A DNA stretch of 64,000 nt from Polaribacter sp. (GCA_023254055.1 JALQYN010000065.1:20695-84694); one strand, 5' to 3'. Positions 36,144 to 45,943 are shown, counted from the first letter of the stretch. The notes: generated by a model not told the origin, from the letters alone. Program-made: numbers and translations.

Positions 36144-37112
36144 TTAATACCCAATATTTTTACGAACTCTTTTTAAAACAGCAGCAGCAACTTTTCTAGC
36201 TTTTTCTGCCCCAATTGAAAGGGCTTCATCTAATTCATTTAGATGATTCATATAATGATTGTATTTTTCTCTTTCTAAAGCAAACTTTTCTAAAATCAAT
36301 TCATAAAGAGCTTGCTTTGCGTGGCCATAACCATAATTTCCACCTAAATAATTAGCACGCATTGTTGCAGTCTCTGCATCGGAAGCCAATAGTTTATACA
36401 AAGCAAAAACATTGTCAGTCTCTGGATTTTTAGGCTCTTCTAAAGGAGTGCTATCAGTTTGAATAGACATTATTTGTTTGCGTAACTTTTTATCATCTAA
36501 AAAAATATTGATGAAATTATTACGCGACTTGCTCATTTTTTGACCATCTGTACCTGGAACCAACATGGTGTCTTTACTAACTTTTGCCTCTGGTAACACC
36601 AACGTTTCACCAACAACATTGTTAAATCTACTCGCCACATCACGTGTCATTTCAAGATGTTGTAATTGATCTTTTCCAACAGGGACAACCTCTGCATCAT
36701 ATAACAAAATATCTGCTGCCATAAGCATAGGATAGGTAAATAATCCAGAATTAACATCAGCCAATCGATCTGCTTTGTCTTTAAAACTATGTGCCAATGT
36801 TAAACGTTGAAACGGAAAGAAACAACTTAAATACCAAGATAATTCTGTTACTTCTGGCACATCGCTTTGTCTATAAAACACCGTTGAATTTACATCCAAA
36901 CCACAAGCAAGCCAAGTTGCAGCAACACTATAAGTATTACTTCTTAAGGTTTTTGCATCTTTAATTTGAGTTAAAGAATGCATGTCTGCAATAAACAAAA
37001 ACGTTTCTTCTTTGGCTTCTTTTGCCATTTTTATTGCAGGCAAAATAGCACCTAATAAATTTCCTAAATGTGGTGTTCCTGTACTTTGTACGCCAGTTAA
37101 AACTCTTGACAT
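36144..37112 (-). CDS. trpS: tryptophan--tRNA ligase
   Basis: A 322-residue class I aminoacyl-tRNA synthetase that charges tRNA-Trp. The HIGH-like motif is GTPHLGNLLGA near the N-terminus and the KMSKS loop is DGQKMSKSRNNF. Segment VPVGKDQLQHLEMTRDVASR is also diagnostic. Standard length. Convergent with the aldo/keto reductase (5-bp gap). A TATTTTTG box lies on the minus strand at 37147-37154. Confidence 0.97.
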   Translation of the reverse strand: MSRVLTGVQSTGTPHLGNLLGAILPAIKMAKEAKEETFLFIADMHSLTQIKDAKTLRSNTYSVAATWLACGLDVNSTVFYRQSDVPEVTELSWYLSCFFPFQRLTLAHSFKDKADRLADVNSGLFTYPMLMAADILLYDAEVVPVGKDQLQHLEMTRDVASRFNNVVGETLVLPEAKVSKDTMLVPGTDGQKMSKSRNNFINIFLDDKKLRKQIMSIQTDSTPLEEPKNPETDNVFALYKLLASDAETATMRANYLGGNYGYGHAKQALYELILEKFALEREKYNHYMNHLNELDEALSIGAEKARKVAAAVLKRVRKNIGY

Positions 37113-37146
37113 TAATTTGTTTTTAAAAAGTTTTTCAAATCTAAAA

Positions 37147-37154
37147 CAAAAATA
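37147..37154 (-). promoter_or_regulatory. -7 box of trpS
   Basis: TATTTTTG on the minus strand, 34 bp before the trpS ATG. No good -33 TTG seen. Confidence 0.5.
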
Positions 37155-37193
37155 CAGTTTTAATAAGGAAAACCTAATAAGAATATTAATTAC

Positions 37194-37201
37194 TACATTT
37201 G
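37194..37201 (+). promoter_or_regulatory. -7 box of plsC-like gene, leaderless-type
   Basis: TACATTTG matches TAnnTTTG and ends 6 bp before ATG 37208. Its TTG is in frame and can be miscalled as a start codon. Confidence 0.45.
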
Positions 37202-37207
37202 GCGATT

Positions 37208-37978
37208 ATGGGATTCATCAAAAACATTTTTAGAGCAATTTGGCGTAGCTGGTTTTACGTTTTTTTTGCTTTGTCGTTAATAACGATGATTCCCGTTTTA
37301 CTTCTTTTAACGATTAGTGAAAAGCAATACCCAGCTTTATATAAAATTATTAGAGCCTTTTCTAAAACGCTAATTTTTGTAATGGGTTTTAGATTAAAAA
37401 AACAAATTGAAGAGCCTTTAGACCCTACACAAAGCTATATGTTTTGTCCAAATCACACATCAATGTTAGATCCGTTTATTCTAATAAGTATGGTTAAAAA
37501 CCCCATTGTTTTTGTTGGAAAAGCCGAACTGAAGAAAATTCCAATTTTCGGATTCTTTTATAAGCGTATTTGCATTTTAGTTGATAGAGGTAGTCAAAGC
37601 AGTAGAAAAGAAGTTTACTTCAGCGCAAAAAGAAGATTAAAAAACGGAACAAGTGTTGCCATTTTCCCGGAAGGATTAGTTCCGAAAGAAAATATTATTT
37701 TAAGTTCATTTAAAAACGGAGCTTTTAGTTTAGCGATTGAACATCAAATACCTATTGTACCCGCAACATATTTCGACTGTAAGCGTTTCTTTTCTTGGAC
37801 GTTTTTCAAAGGAAGACCAGGAACGATTAGAGTAAAACAGCATAAACCGATCTGCACAAAAGGATTAAATGCAAAAAACATAAAAGAGATTAAAGACCAA
37901 ACTTTTGCTATTTTATTGAATGATTTATCTAATGACGAGGCTTATATGAAAGATACGAACAGATTGATACATGAGTGA
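37208..37978 (+). CDS. 1-acyl-sn-glycerol-3-phosphate acyltransferase (PlsC family)
   Basis: A 256-residue membrane-associated acyltransferase that makes phosphatidic acid from lysophosphatidic acid. The catalytic HX4D is CPNHTSMLDPF, and VAIFPEGLVPKENIIL holds the FPEG motif for substrate binding. Two hydrophobic helices near the N-terminus anchor it. I use ATG 37208; the TTG at 37199 is within the -7 box. Its stop overlaps the next gene by 8 bp. Confidence 0.9.
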   Translation: MGFIKNIFRAIWRSWFYVFFALSLITMIPVLLLLTISEKQYPALYKIIRAFSKTLIFVMGFRLKKQIEEPLDPTQSYMFCPNHTSMLDPFILISMVKNPIVFVGKAELKKIPIFGFFYKRICILVDRGSQSSRKEVYFSAKRRLKNGTSVAIFPEGLVPKENIILSSFKNGAFSLAIEHQIPIVPATYFDCKRFFSWTFFKGRPGTIRVKQHKPICTKGLNAKNIKEIKDQTFAILLNDLSNDEAYMKDTNRLIHE

Positions 37979-38609
37979 ATATAATCATAAATACACAAAA
38001 AAGGAAGAAACCTTAAACATTGCAACTCATGCTTTTGGGTTGCTTTTAAGTATTGTTGCTTTTCCTTTTTTAATTTTAAAATCTTTGCATTTTGAAGGTT
38101 TATGGAAATCATTTAGTATTCTAGTATTTGGAGTAAGCTTGATTGTGTTATATGCCGCTTCAACATTTTATCATGCAGCCACCAAACCAAAATTAAGAAG
38201 ACGGTTAAACATTTTTGATCATGCCGCAATCTATTTTTTAATAGCAGGAACTTATACGCCTTTTACTATGATAACATTAGCAGGAAACACAGGGTGGCTT
38301 ATTTTTTCTTTAACTTGGATTTTTGCGTTAACAGGGATCATTTTAAAGCTTTTTTTTACTGGGAGATTTGACAAACTATCAACGATAATGTATGTTTTAA
38401 TGGGCTGGCAAATTGTTTTTGCAATTTCTCCACTGCTAGAAAATTTATCTGAACAAGGTCTTTTATGGTTGTTTGCTGGAGGTGTTTTTTATACCGTTGG
38501 CGCAATTTTGTATTCGATAAAGAAGATCCCATATAATCACGCAATTTTTCATTTTTTTGTTTTAGGAGGAAGTATTTCTCATTTTGTATCTATATATTTT
38601 TACATCTAA
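37971..38609 (+). CDS. hemolysin III / PAQR-family membrane protein
   Basis: A 212-residue inner-membrane protein with seven helices. Conserved family residues are visible: ASTFYHAATKPKLRRRL, IFDHAAIYFLIAGTYTPFTM and the C-terminal YNHAIFHFFVLGGSISHF with metal-binding histidines. Called TrhA/hemolysin III in other bacteria, but haemolytic activity is doubtful; a role in membrane lipid balance is likely. Overlap with the PlsC gene suggests a shared lipid role. Confidence 0.88.
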   Translation: MSEYNHKYTKKEETLNIATHAFGLLLSIVAFPFLILKSLHFEGLWKSFSILVFGVSLIVLYAASTFYHAATKPKLRRRLNIFDHAAIYFLIAGTYTPFTMITLAGNTGWLIFSLTWIFALTGIILKLFFTGRFDKLSTIMYVLMGWQIVFAISPLLENLSEQGLLWLFAGGVFYTVGAILYSIKKIPYNHAIFHFFVLGGSISHFVSIYFYI

Positions 38610-38625
38610 TATTTCTTTAGAGGTT

Positions 38626-39096
38626 TTACCAAGTGCAAAAAGGAGATTTGCTAAGAGAAGAATTATAATACTGAACATCTCCTGTAATCTCTTTCCCTAA
38701 CCAATCTGGTATTAAAAAACACTCATCTTCTTTTGATAACTCAATTTCTGCAACGATTAAACCAGCGTTTTCGCCAAGGAATTCATCCACCTCAAAAACA
38801 TGTTTCCCTTCTTGGATAAAATACCTGTATTTTTCTATTGCTTTTTCTTCTGTTAACAACATTAACTCTTGAGCGTCTTCAACAGAAATTTCTTTTTCCC
38901 ACTCAAAACGGGTAGTTCCTGCAGTATTCGACCTGCCTTTAATTGTTAAAAAAGCAGTATCTTCTAATACTCTTACTCGTACAGTTCTGTCTTTATCAGA
39001 ATTTAAAAAACCTTGTTTAAGATACTTTTTTTCAAACGCTTTTAATTTGAAAGAATCATTTTTAACTAAAAACTTTCTTTCTATTTCTAGATTCAT
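38626..39096 (-). CDS. CYTH-domain protein
   Basis: A 156-residue protein with the CYTH signature ExExK at the very start (MNLEIERKFLV), then LKQGFLNSDKDRTVRVRVLE, FLTIKGRS and VFEVDEFLGENAGLIVAEIE. CYTH enzymes form a tunnel-shaped triphosphate-binding fold; stand-alone bacterial ones are often inorganic triphosphatases. The true substrate is inferred by family only. It is convergent with the HlyIII gene and divergent from porZ. Confidence 0.88.
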   Translation of the reverse strand: MNLEIERKFLVKNDSFKLKAFEKKYLKQGFLNSDKDRTVRVRVLEDTAFLTIKGRSNTAGTTRFEWEKEISVEDAQELMLLTEEKAIEKYRYFIQEGKHVFEVDEFLGENAGLIVAEIELSKEDECFLIPDWLGKEITGDVQYYNSSLSKSPFCTW

Positions 39097-39159
39097 TTAT
39101 TTGCGATTAATTTTTGTACTAATGTATTGTTTTTTATCGTTATTGTTACAATTAATAGA

Positions 39160-39167
39160 TATCTTTG
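39160..39167 (+). promoter_or_regulatory. -7 box of porZ
   Basis: TATCTTTG matches TAnnTTTG, 21 bp before ATG 39189. Its TTG is in frame upstream and is not the real start. Confidence 0.5.
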
Positions 39168-39188
39168 AAATATAAACAGTGTCTTTTT

Positions 39189-41513
39189 ATGAAGAAAAAC
39201 TTTTTGTTTTTTTTAGTATTCATTCCCTTTTTTTTATTTTCTCAAACAGATTTTAGCAATCGTTGGGAAGATTTCTTTTCTTATAATAATGTTAAAGATT
39301 TTATTGTTGTAGACGACAACTTGTATGCATTAACAGACAATGCTGTTTTTGTTTACAACACAAACACTAAAGAAATTCAGAAATTATCGTCAATTAATGG
39401 TCTTTCAGGAGAAACTACTTCTGCTATTTACTACAACAGCCTTCACAGAAGATTGGTTATTGGCTATGAAACAGGGTTGATAGAGGTTTTAGATGAAAAC
39501 GGAACAATTACCATTTCTAAAGACATTGTTAACTTCAATCAATCAGGAGAAAAAAGAATCAACCACATTTCAGAATTGAACAACAAATTGTACATTTCTA
39601 CTCCCTTTGCCATTGTTGTTTACGATATTGACAAATTAGAATTTGGAGATACGTATTTTATAGGAGCAAACTCTAGTTCTGTAAAAATTAATCAAACATT
39701 AATTGCAGATAACCAAATATATGCAGCAACAGAAAACGGAATCTATAAAGCAAGTTTATCCAATATAAATTTGATAGATTTTAACAATTGGCAACAGTTG
39801 TTTTCTGGAGAGTATACAAATATTATTGAGTTTAATACATTTATTTATGCATCCATTGGGAATGATTTAACGAAAATAAACGGTGCGAATTCAACTATAG
39901 AAAAAACATTTGCAAACCCGATAAAAAAACTTAAAAACAACAATCAAAATTTAATTGTTACAACACAAACAGAGGCACAAATTCTAAACACCAATTTATC
40001 TGAAATTTATAAAAGCACACCAACAACAAATTATAATTTTACACTAAATAGTGCATCTACCCATAATGGGAATTTACTATTAGCAACAAACCAATTTGGC
40101 GTTTTACAAATTCCTGTTTCAGGCAATCAAACTTTTACAGAAATTCATCCTAAAGGACCATTATCAAATAGTGTTTTTAATATGGATGCTTTTAATAAAA
40201 ACATTTGGTTTGTGTATGGTGGATACACCTCTGCGTATGTGCCAACAGGAAATTTAAAAGGCTATAGTCATTATAATGGAAGCGTATGGAAAAACACCCT
40301 TTTTACAGCTGCTTTCCCTGTACTTGACTTGGTAAATGTAACGATAGATCCAACACAAGAAAACAGAGTCTTTTTAAGTTCTTTTGCAGACACAAATTCT
40401 GGAAATATTTTATCTGGAGGAGGATTATTAGAAGTTGTAGATGATCAAATCATAAATTTTTACAATTCAAAAAATAGCCCACTTGAAGATTTATTTCCTA
40501 GTGATCCAAACAGAATTACAACAAGAGTAAACGGAACCGTATTTGATGCTCAAGGAAACCTCTGGGTTACAGACGCTCTTGCTTCAAATAAGCTAAAAAA
40601 ACTATCTTCTGGCGGAGTTTGGCAATCTGTAGATTTAAGAAGCATACAAACAAATTCTGCGGAAGAATTGAACTCAATTATTGTAGACAAAACCAATAGT
40701 TTATGGATGGGTACAAGAAGAAATGGGGCTTATGTATATAACGAAACAGGTGATAGAAAAAGAGCGTTGACAACAGAGCCTACAAAAGGCAATTTACCAC
40801 ATGCAAACGTGAGAGCAATTGCAGCTGACGGAAATAATAAAATATGGATAGGAACACAATCTGGATTGGTAGTCTTTTATAATGCTAGCGGTCTTTTTGA
40901 AGCATCAATTTACGATGCTGAACCGATTATTATTTTAGATGATGGTATTCCCAAAAAGTTATTAGGAAATCAAACAATTAATTCAATTGCGGTAGACGGC
41001 GCAGACAATAAATGGTTTGGCACCGATAATGGAGGTGTTTTATATACAAATCCGAGCGGACAAAAAACGTTGGCTAGTTTTAACAGAGACAATTCTCCTT
41101 TACCATCTAACAAAATCTTAAAAATAAGCGTAGATATTACAAACGGAAAAGTATATTTTGCAACAGATAAAGGAGTTGTTGCCTACAATAGTAATGTGGC
41201 AAGTTTTGGAGAAACCTTAGAAGAGGTATATGCCTATCCAAATCCGGCATTAAAAAATCATCAAACAATTACAATTGATGGAAAAAACGGAAATCATTTA
41301 CCGAAAGGAACCAATGTAAAAATTTTAGATGTAGCCGGAAATTTGGTTTATGAAACCAATGTAGTTGAAGGACAAGAAATTCAAGGAGGAAAAGTGGTTT
41401 GGGATAAAACGAATTTAGCGGGAAAAAAAGTAGCTTCAGGTATTTATATTGTATTGCTTTCAAATGACGACGCATCTGAAACTACCTCTACTAAAATTGC
41501 AATCATAAATTAA
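39189..41513 (+). CDS. porZ: PorZ-like type IX secretion system protein
   Basis: A 774-residue exported protein. Signal peptide (MKKNFLFFLVFIPFFLFS), then two beta-propellers (VDDNLYALTDNAVFVYNTNT, later LWVTDALASNKLKKLSSGGV, and NKIWIGTQSGLVVFYN), and a C-terminal T9SS type A sorting domain (VYAYPNPALKNHQTITIDGK, ending LAGKKVASGIYIVLL). This is the layout of PorZ, a T9SS component that helps to attach cargo proteins to A-LPS at the cell surface. Its pairing with recO is common in flavobacteria. The start is ATG 39189. Confidence 0.85.
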   Translation: MKKNFLFFLVFIPFFLFSQTDFSNRWEDFFSYNNVKDFIVVDDNLYALTDNAVFVYNTNTKEIQKLSSINGLSGETTSAIYYNSLHRRLVIGYETGLIEVLDENGTITISKDIVNFNQSGEKRINHISELNNKLYISTPFAIVVYDIDKLEFGDTYFIGANSSSVKINQTLIADNQIYAATENGIYKASLSNINLIDFNNWQQLFSGEYTNIIEFNTFIYASIGNDLTKINGANSTIEKTFANPIKKLKNNNQNLIVTTQTEAQILNTNLSEIYKSTPTTNYNFTLNSASTHNGNLLLATNQFGVLQIPVSGNQTFTEIHPKGPLSNSVFNMDAFNKNIWFVYGGYTSAYVPTGNLKGYSHYNGSVWKNTLFTAAFPVLDLVNVTIDPTQENRVFLSSFADTNSGNILSGGGLLEVVDDQIINFYNSKNSPLEDLFPSDPNRITTRVNGTVFDAQGNLWVTDALASNKLKKLSSGGVWQSVDLRSIQTNSAEELNSIIVDKTNSLWMGTRRNGAYVYNETGDRKRALTTEPTKGNLPHANVRAIAADGNNKIWIGTQSGLVVFYNASGLFEASIYDAEPIIILDDGIPKKLLGNQTINSIAVDGADNKWFGTDNGGVLYTNPSGQKTLASFNRDNSPLPSNKILKISVDITNGKVYFATDKGVVAYNSNVASFGETLEEVYAYPNPALKNHQTITIDGKNGNHLPKGTNVKILDVAGNLVYETNVVEGQEIQGGKVVWDKTNLAGKKVASGIYIVLLSNDDASETTSTKIAIIN

Positions 41514-42235
41514 TGGCTTTACTTAAAACAAAAGCAATTGTGTTAAGTTCCTTAAAATATGGAGACACAAGTTTAATTGTTAGGTGTTTTACCTTAGAAG
41601 ATGGGTTGAAATCCTATTTGTTAAAAGGAGTTTTAAGCGCAAAAAAAGGAAAAATAAAAGCAGCGTATTTTCAGCCATTAACACAATTAAACATTGAAGC
41701 AAATCACAACAACAAATCAACCTTAAATAGCATTCGAGAAGTTCATATTGTAAATCCTTATCAGCATATTTATACCAATATTTTTAAGCAAACAATTGTC
41801 CTTTTTTTATCAGAAATACTAAGCAGTACAATTCAAGAAGAAGAATCTAACAAAGGGTTATTTTCTTTTTTAGAAACTTCATTTATTTGGCTAGACACCA
41901 ATGATAAAACCTCAAATTTCCACTTACTTTTTTTAATAAACTTAACTAGGTTTTTAGGTTTTTATCCAGACACAAGTAAGATTAACTATCCTTATTTTAA
42001 TTTAATGGATGGTAACTTTACAGAATCTGCAACCGCAAAAGAAGTAGCTTTTGGCGAAAATTTAGGTCATTTTAAAAAGCTGTTAGGCACAAATTTTGAT
42101 AGTGTAGAAACCATCAAGTTTAACCAACAAGAAAGACAACAAGTATTACAAATAATTATCCGTTATTTTGAATTACATTTGGACGGTTTTAGACCCCCAA
42201 AGTCTTTAAAAGTATTAGAAACAGTATTTAACTAA
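41513..42235 (+). CDS. recO: DNA repair protein RecO
   Basis: A 240-residue protein of the RecFOR pathway that loads RecA onto gapped DNA. The N-terminal OB-fold MALLKTKAIVLSSLKYGDTS, then LIVRCFTLEDGLKSYLLKGV is characteristic, followed by helical repeats with FLSEILSSTIQEEESNKGLF; the C-terminus ends LDGFRPPKSLKVLETVF. Start and stop overlap neighbours by one base each (TAATG), so porZ-recO-TonB genes form a tightly coupled operon. Confidence 0.92.
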   Translation: MALLKTKAIVLSSLKYGDTSLIVRCFTLEDGLKSYLLKGVLSAKKGKIKAAYFQPLTQLNIEANHNNKSTLNSIREVHIVNPYQHIYTNIFKQTIVLFLSEILSSTIQEEESNKGLFSFLETSFIWLDTNDKTSNFHLLFLINLTRFLGFYPDTSKINYPYFNLMDGNFTESATAKEVAFGENLGHFKKLLGTNFDSVETIKFNQQERQQVLQIIIRYFELHLDGFRPPKSLKVLETVFN

Positions 42236-44691
42236 TGAAAAGAATTTTTACCCTATTAATTGCTTTTTATAGCATTACAAGTTTTGCGCAGAAGATTAAA
42301 GTTTTAGATGAAGAAACAGGGTTTCCAATAAGTGATGTTGCTATTTACAACAAAAGCCTATCAATTTCTACAGTTACAGATAGTAATGGAATAGCAGATC
42401 TTTCTGATTTCAATGAAAGAGATATTTTAATCATCTCACATGTTTCTTATACGACAATTAACACCTCATTTACCAATTTAAAAAACAGCAAATTTGTTGT
42501 AAAAATGATTAAAAAAACGGCACAATTAGACGAAATTGTGCTGTCTGTGTTTAAAAAGGCCGAGAAATTTACACGTATAGCAGAACAAACTATTGCAATT
42601 ACTAAAGAAGATATTTTAAAAGAATCTCCACAAACATCTGCGGATTTACTTGCGTCTATCCCAGGGATAAAAGTTCAAAAATCTCAATTTGGAGGCGGAA
42701 GTCCAGTTTTAAGAGGAATGGAATCTAATAGGGTTTTATTAGTTGTTGACGGCGTAAGAATGAACAACGCGATTTATAGAAAAGGACATTTACAAAATTC
42801 CATCACCATTTCGCCTTCTTTATTAGAACGGACAGAAGTTGTCTTTGGACCTTCATCCGTTATTTATGGTTCTGATGCATTGGGTGGTGTAATTCATTAT
42901 TATACTAAGACACCAAAAACATCAGAAATACCACAAATTAAAAGTAGTTTCTTTTCTCGATTTGGTACAGTAAATCAAGAAATAACAACCAATCTTTCAG
43001 CAGAGTTAAACTTTAAAAAATGGGCCTCATTTACCAGTTACACCCAAAGTTCTTTTGGAGATTTAAAAATGGGAGAAAACAGGAATCATGGATTTAAAGA
43101 CTGGGGCTTAGTTCCTTCTTTTTCTGAAAACATTGATGCAAATTATTTTGCAAACCCAACAGCTAATCCAGACCCTAACATTCAAAGAAACACCGGTTAT
43201 GAACAGAAAGATTTCTTACAGAAATTTTATATTCCGTTATCTAATAAAACCGAGTTAACCGTTAATCTACAATACTCAACTTCTACAAATATTCCAAGAT
43301 TTGATCGGTTAACAGAGTTAAAAAAAGGCACTTTAAAATTTGCTGAGTGGTATTATGGACCCCAAGAACGGTTTTTAGCCTCTACACAACTTTCTATCAA
43401 TCCAGAAAAAAAGTGGCTAAACAGAGGAACTATTACATTATCATACCAGAACATTAAAGAATCTAGAGTTCAAAGAAAATTTAACGATTTACAACGATTG
43501 TATAGAAAAGAACAAGTGGGTGTTTATACGCTAAACGGAGATTTTTCTGTGCCTTTAACGGCAGAGAAAAACAGAAATTTATCGTACGGATTTGAAATAT
43601 CATATAATGATGTAGAATCCGTTCCAGAAGGAAAGACAATTGCTGTTTCAAGCAATAAAGTAGTTGGTTTTGTTGGAGATTTTAAAGTGCAATCTCGTTT
43701 TCCAGACGGAGGAAGCAGCTATACAAGTTCTGCAGTTTATGCTGATTACAGACAAGATATTAGTTCAAAATCAACCTTAAATACCGGAATTCGATTGACC
43801 AATACAAAGTTAAACGCAAAGTGGATTGATCAAACGTTTATTGTTTTACCAAAAACAGAAATACAACTTAACAACACCGCATTAACCGCTACAATAGGAT
43901 ATGTATACAAGCCAACTAAAAACTGGCAAATTAACAGTGTTATTTCTTCAGGATTTCGTTCACCAAACATCGATGATGTTGGAAAAATTAGAGAGAAAAA
44001 TGGAAATGTAACCATACCAAACGTAGCTTTAAAGCCAGAGTTTGCATACAACGCAGAAATAGGGGTTTTAAAGTTTTTCAACCAAAGAAGATTCAGTTTG
44101 GGTTTCAATACATACTACACACTTTTAGATAATTATATTACTAGAGAAGCAGATGGCAACACCATTATGTATGATGGAGAATTAGGCAATGTTGTTAAAA
44201 ACATCAATAAAGACAGAGCTTATATTACTGGGTATACGGCGAATTATTTTGGAAGAATAAATCAAAATTGGAAAACATCAGGATTTATCACTTATACAAA
44301 AGGAAGAACTTTTGATACAGAAGAACCGATGTCTTCTATTCCTCCATTGTTTGGGAAATTTGAAATTAGTTACAGAAAAAATAGGTTAGAAATCTCTGCG
44401 GATTATAGGTTTAATTCAAAAAAGGATATTAAAAACTATAATATTTCTGAAGGAATTGACAATCATGTTCAAACACCAGTCATTGATCCAAATGCTACCA
44501 ACGATGTAGATAAATATTATGGAACACCAAGCTGGAAAACCGTAGGGCTAAATGGGAAATACAATGTAAATCAGAATTTTTGGGTGCAAGGAAAAATCAC
44601 GAATCTCTTTGATGAGCATTATAAAGAATTTGCATCAGGAGTTTCTGCTCCAGGAAGAAATTTTTCAGTATCAATTAATGCTACTTTTTAG
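42235..44691 (+). CDS. TonB-dependent receptor (heme/hemoglobin-receptor-like)
   Basis: An 818-residue outer-membrane receptor. Signal peptide (MKRIFTLLIAFYSITSFA), a short CarboxypepD_reg-like domain (about 25-100), plug with PGIKVQKSQFGGGSPVLRGM and MNNAIYRKGHLQNSITISPS, and a barrel with C-terminal phenylalanine (FSVSINATF). The order of FGGGSPVLRGMESNRVLLVV fits heme/hemoglobin-type receptors, but the substrate is not proven. It overlaps recO by 1 base. Confidence 0.85.
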   Translation: MKRIFTLLIAFYSITSFAQKIKVLDEETGFPISDVAIYNKSLSISTVTDSNGIADLSDFNERDILIISHVSYTTINTSFTNLKNSKFVVKMIKKTAQLDEIVLSVFKKAEKFTRIAEQTIAITKEDILKESPQTSADLLASIPGIKVQKSQFGGGSPVLRGMESNRVLLVVDGVRMNNAIYRKGHLQNSITISPSLLERTEVVFGPSSVIYGSDALGGVIHYYTKTPKTSEIPQIKSSFFSRFGTVNQEITTNLSAELNFKKWASFTSYTQSSFGDLKMGENRNHGFKDWGLVPSFSENIDANYFANPTANPDPNIQRNTGYEQKDFLQKFYIPLSNKTELTVNLQYSTSTNIPRFDRLTELKKGTLKFAEWYYGPQERFLASTQLSINPEKKWLNRGTITLSYQNIKESRVQRKFNDLQRLYRKEQVGVYTLNGDFSVPLTAEKNRNLSYGFEISYNDVESVPEGKTIAVSSNKVVGFVGDFKVQSRFPDGGSSYTSSAVYADYRQDISSKSTLNTGIRLTNTKLNAKWIDQTFIVLPKTEIQLNNTALTATIGYVYKPTKNWQINSVISSGFRSPNIDDVGKIREKNGNVTIPNVALKPEFAYNAEIGVLKFFNQRRFSLGFNTYYTLLDNYITREADGNTIMYDGELGNVVKNINKDRAYITGYTANYFGRINQNWKTSGFITYTKGRTFDTEEPMSSIPPLFGKFEISYRKNRLEISADYRFNSKKDIKNYNISEGIDNHVQTPVIDPNATNDVDKYYGTPSWKTVGLNGKYNVNQNFWVQGKITNLFDEHYKEFASGVSAPGRNFSVSINATF

Positions 44692-45043
44692 CATTTAATT
44701 TTTTTCCGTTTTCATCAAAATTTTGTGATAAAACTTGTTCGGTTTTAATTACAGAAACAGCTAAGGTTAAGAGCAAAATAACCATTGGTTGCCATGTAAT
44801 TTCAACGGATAATATAAACACAAAAAGCAAAGAGAAAGCAAAAGAAATTGCTGCATACTTGAGTAAGGTTTTGTTAAAAAAAACATTGGCAAAATGCCAA
44901 ATAGTTTCATTTTTCATTGACTTATTGGTTCTATATCCATAAATAGAATTAATCTTTTTAGGAGGAAAAAAATAGAAGACAAGGCTAAAGAAAAAAAGCA
45001 ACCCGTTAACCGAAACAACATAAACATAAGGATTCATAAGCAT
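44681..45043 (-). CDS. SdpI-family membrane protein
   Basis: A 120-residue inner-membrane protein with three hydrophobic helices and the SdpI-family loop FPPKKINSIYGYRTNKSMKN, plus ETIWHFANVF. SdpI of Bacillus gives immunity to a toxin and controls signalling, but single SdpI-like proteins in Bacteroidetes are uncharacterised. Its start ATG shares a base with the tesB stop (TAATG). An internal ATG two codons later is also possible. Confidence 0.8.
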   Translation of the reverse strand: MLMNPYVYVVSVNGLLFFFSLVFYFFPPKKINSIYGYRTNKSMKNETIWHFANVFFNKTLLKYAAISFAFSLLFVFILSVEITWQPMVILLLTLAVSVIKTEQVLSQNFDENGKKLNAKK

Positions 45044-45909
45044 TATTTTTTTATGGGTCTAATCAATCCTTCTTGCGCTACAGAGGCAATCAAATCTCCT
45101 TTTCTAGAATAAATATTTCCTCTTGCAAAACCACGTGCGCCAAACGCATTTGGAGATTCTGTTTTGTACAACATCCAATCATCTAAATCAAATTCTCTAA
45201 AAAACCACATAGAATGGTCTAAACTTGCCATTTGTGTATTTCCATAATTCGCTTTACTTGCGTTTGGATACAACGTTGAATTTAAAATGTTATAATCAGA
45301 AATATAAGTAAGAATTTGTTGCTTTACAGCTAAATTCAAATTTGTTGGATTTCCTTTAACTTTAAACCAAACATCAGAAAAAGGAGGCAAATCTTTTAAG
45401 TCTAAAGGATTTACAATAAAGGTTGGTTTAAATTCTATAGGGCGATCAATTTCTAAAAAAGACTTCATTTTTTTAGGTAAAAAATCTCCAAACTGTACCA
45501 GCATATCATCCCAACTTAACAGTTCTTCAGGTTGTTTTATGTTTCCCTCTGGTTCTTGTTGATGTTCATGCCCTTTTTCTTCTTTGTGAAAAGAAGCAGA
45601 TAGTATAAATATTGTTTTGTCTTTCTGTTTAGCTGTAACTCTTCTTGTAGAAAAACTACCACCGTTTCTCATAATATTTACTTCATAAGTAATAGGCAAT
45701 TCTAAATCACCGGCCTCTAAAAAATAAGCGTGTAGAGAATGTAAAACACGCTCATTGGTAATGCTATTGTTAGCAGCACTTAATGCTTGTGCTAAAACCT
45801 GCCCTCCAAAAACATTTGGACTTCCAATGGTTTTACTAATTCCAATGAACTCGTTTTCTTTCTTTTTTTCTAATGTAAGTACAGCAATTAAATCTTCTAT
45901 AGAGGTCAT
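45043..45909 (-). CDS. tesB: acyl-CoA thioesterase II
   Basis: A 288-residue double-hotdog enzyme that hydrolyses acyl-CoA to free fatty acid and CoA. N-terminal hotdog: IGSPNVFGGQVLAQALSAAN, then LHSLHAYFLEAGDLELPITY; C-terminal hotdog: QMASLDHSMWFFREFDLDDW, then LYKTESPNAFGARGFARGNI and SRKGDLIASVAQEGLIR. All are TesB hallmarks. It precedes SdpI in the same transcript. A TATATTTG box lies on the minus strand at 45929-45936. Confidence 0.93.
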   Translation of the reverse strand: MTSIEDLIAVLTLEKKKENEFIGISKTIGSPNVFGGQVLAQALSAANNSITNERVLHSLHAYFLEAGDLELPITYEVNIMRNGGSFSTRRVTAKQKDKTIFILSASFHKEEKGHEHQQEPEGNIKQPEELLSWDDMLVQFGDFLPKKMKSFLEIDRPIEFKPTFIVNPLDLKDLPPFSDVWFKVKGNPTNLNLAVKQQILTYISDYNILNSTLYPNASKANYGNTQMASLDHSMWFFREFDLDDWMLYKTESPNAFGARGFARGNIYSRKGDLIASVAQEGLIRPIKK

Positions 45910-45928
45910 AAATGGAATTCATTTTTTA

Positions 45929-45936
45929 CAAATATA
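45929..45936 (-). promoter_or_regulatory. -7 box of tesB
   Basis: TATATTTG on the minus strand, 19 bp before the tesB ATG, right after the stop of the upstream FemAB-like gene. Confidence 0.5.
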
Positions 45937-45943
45937 AAGAGAT

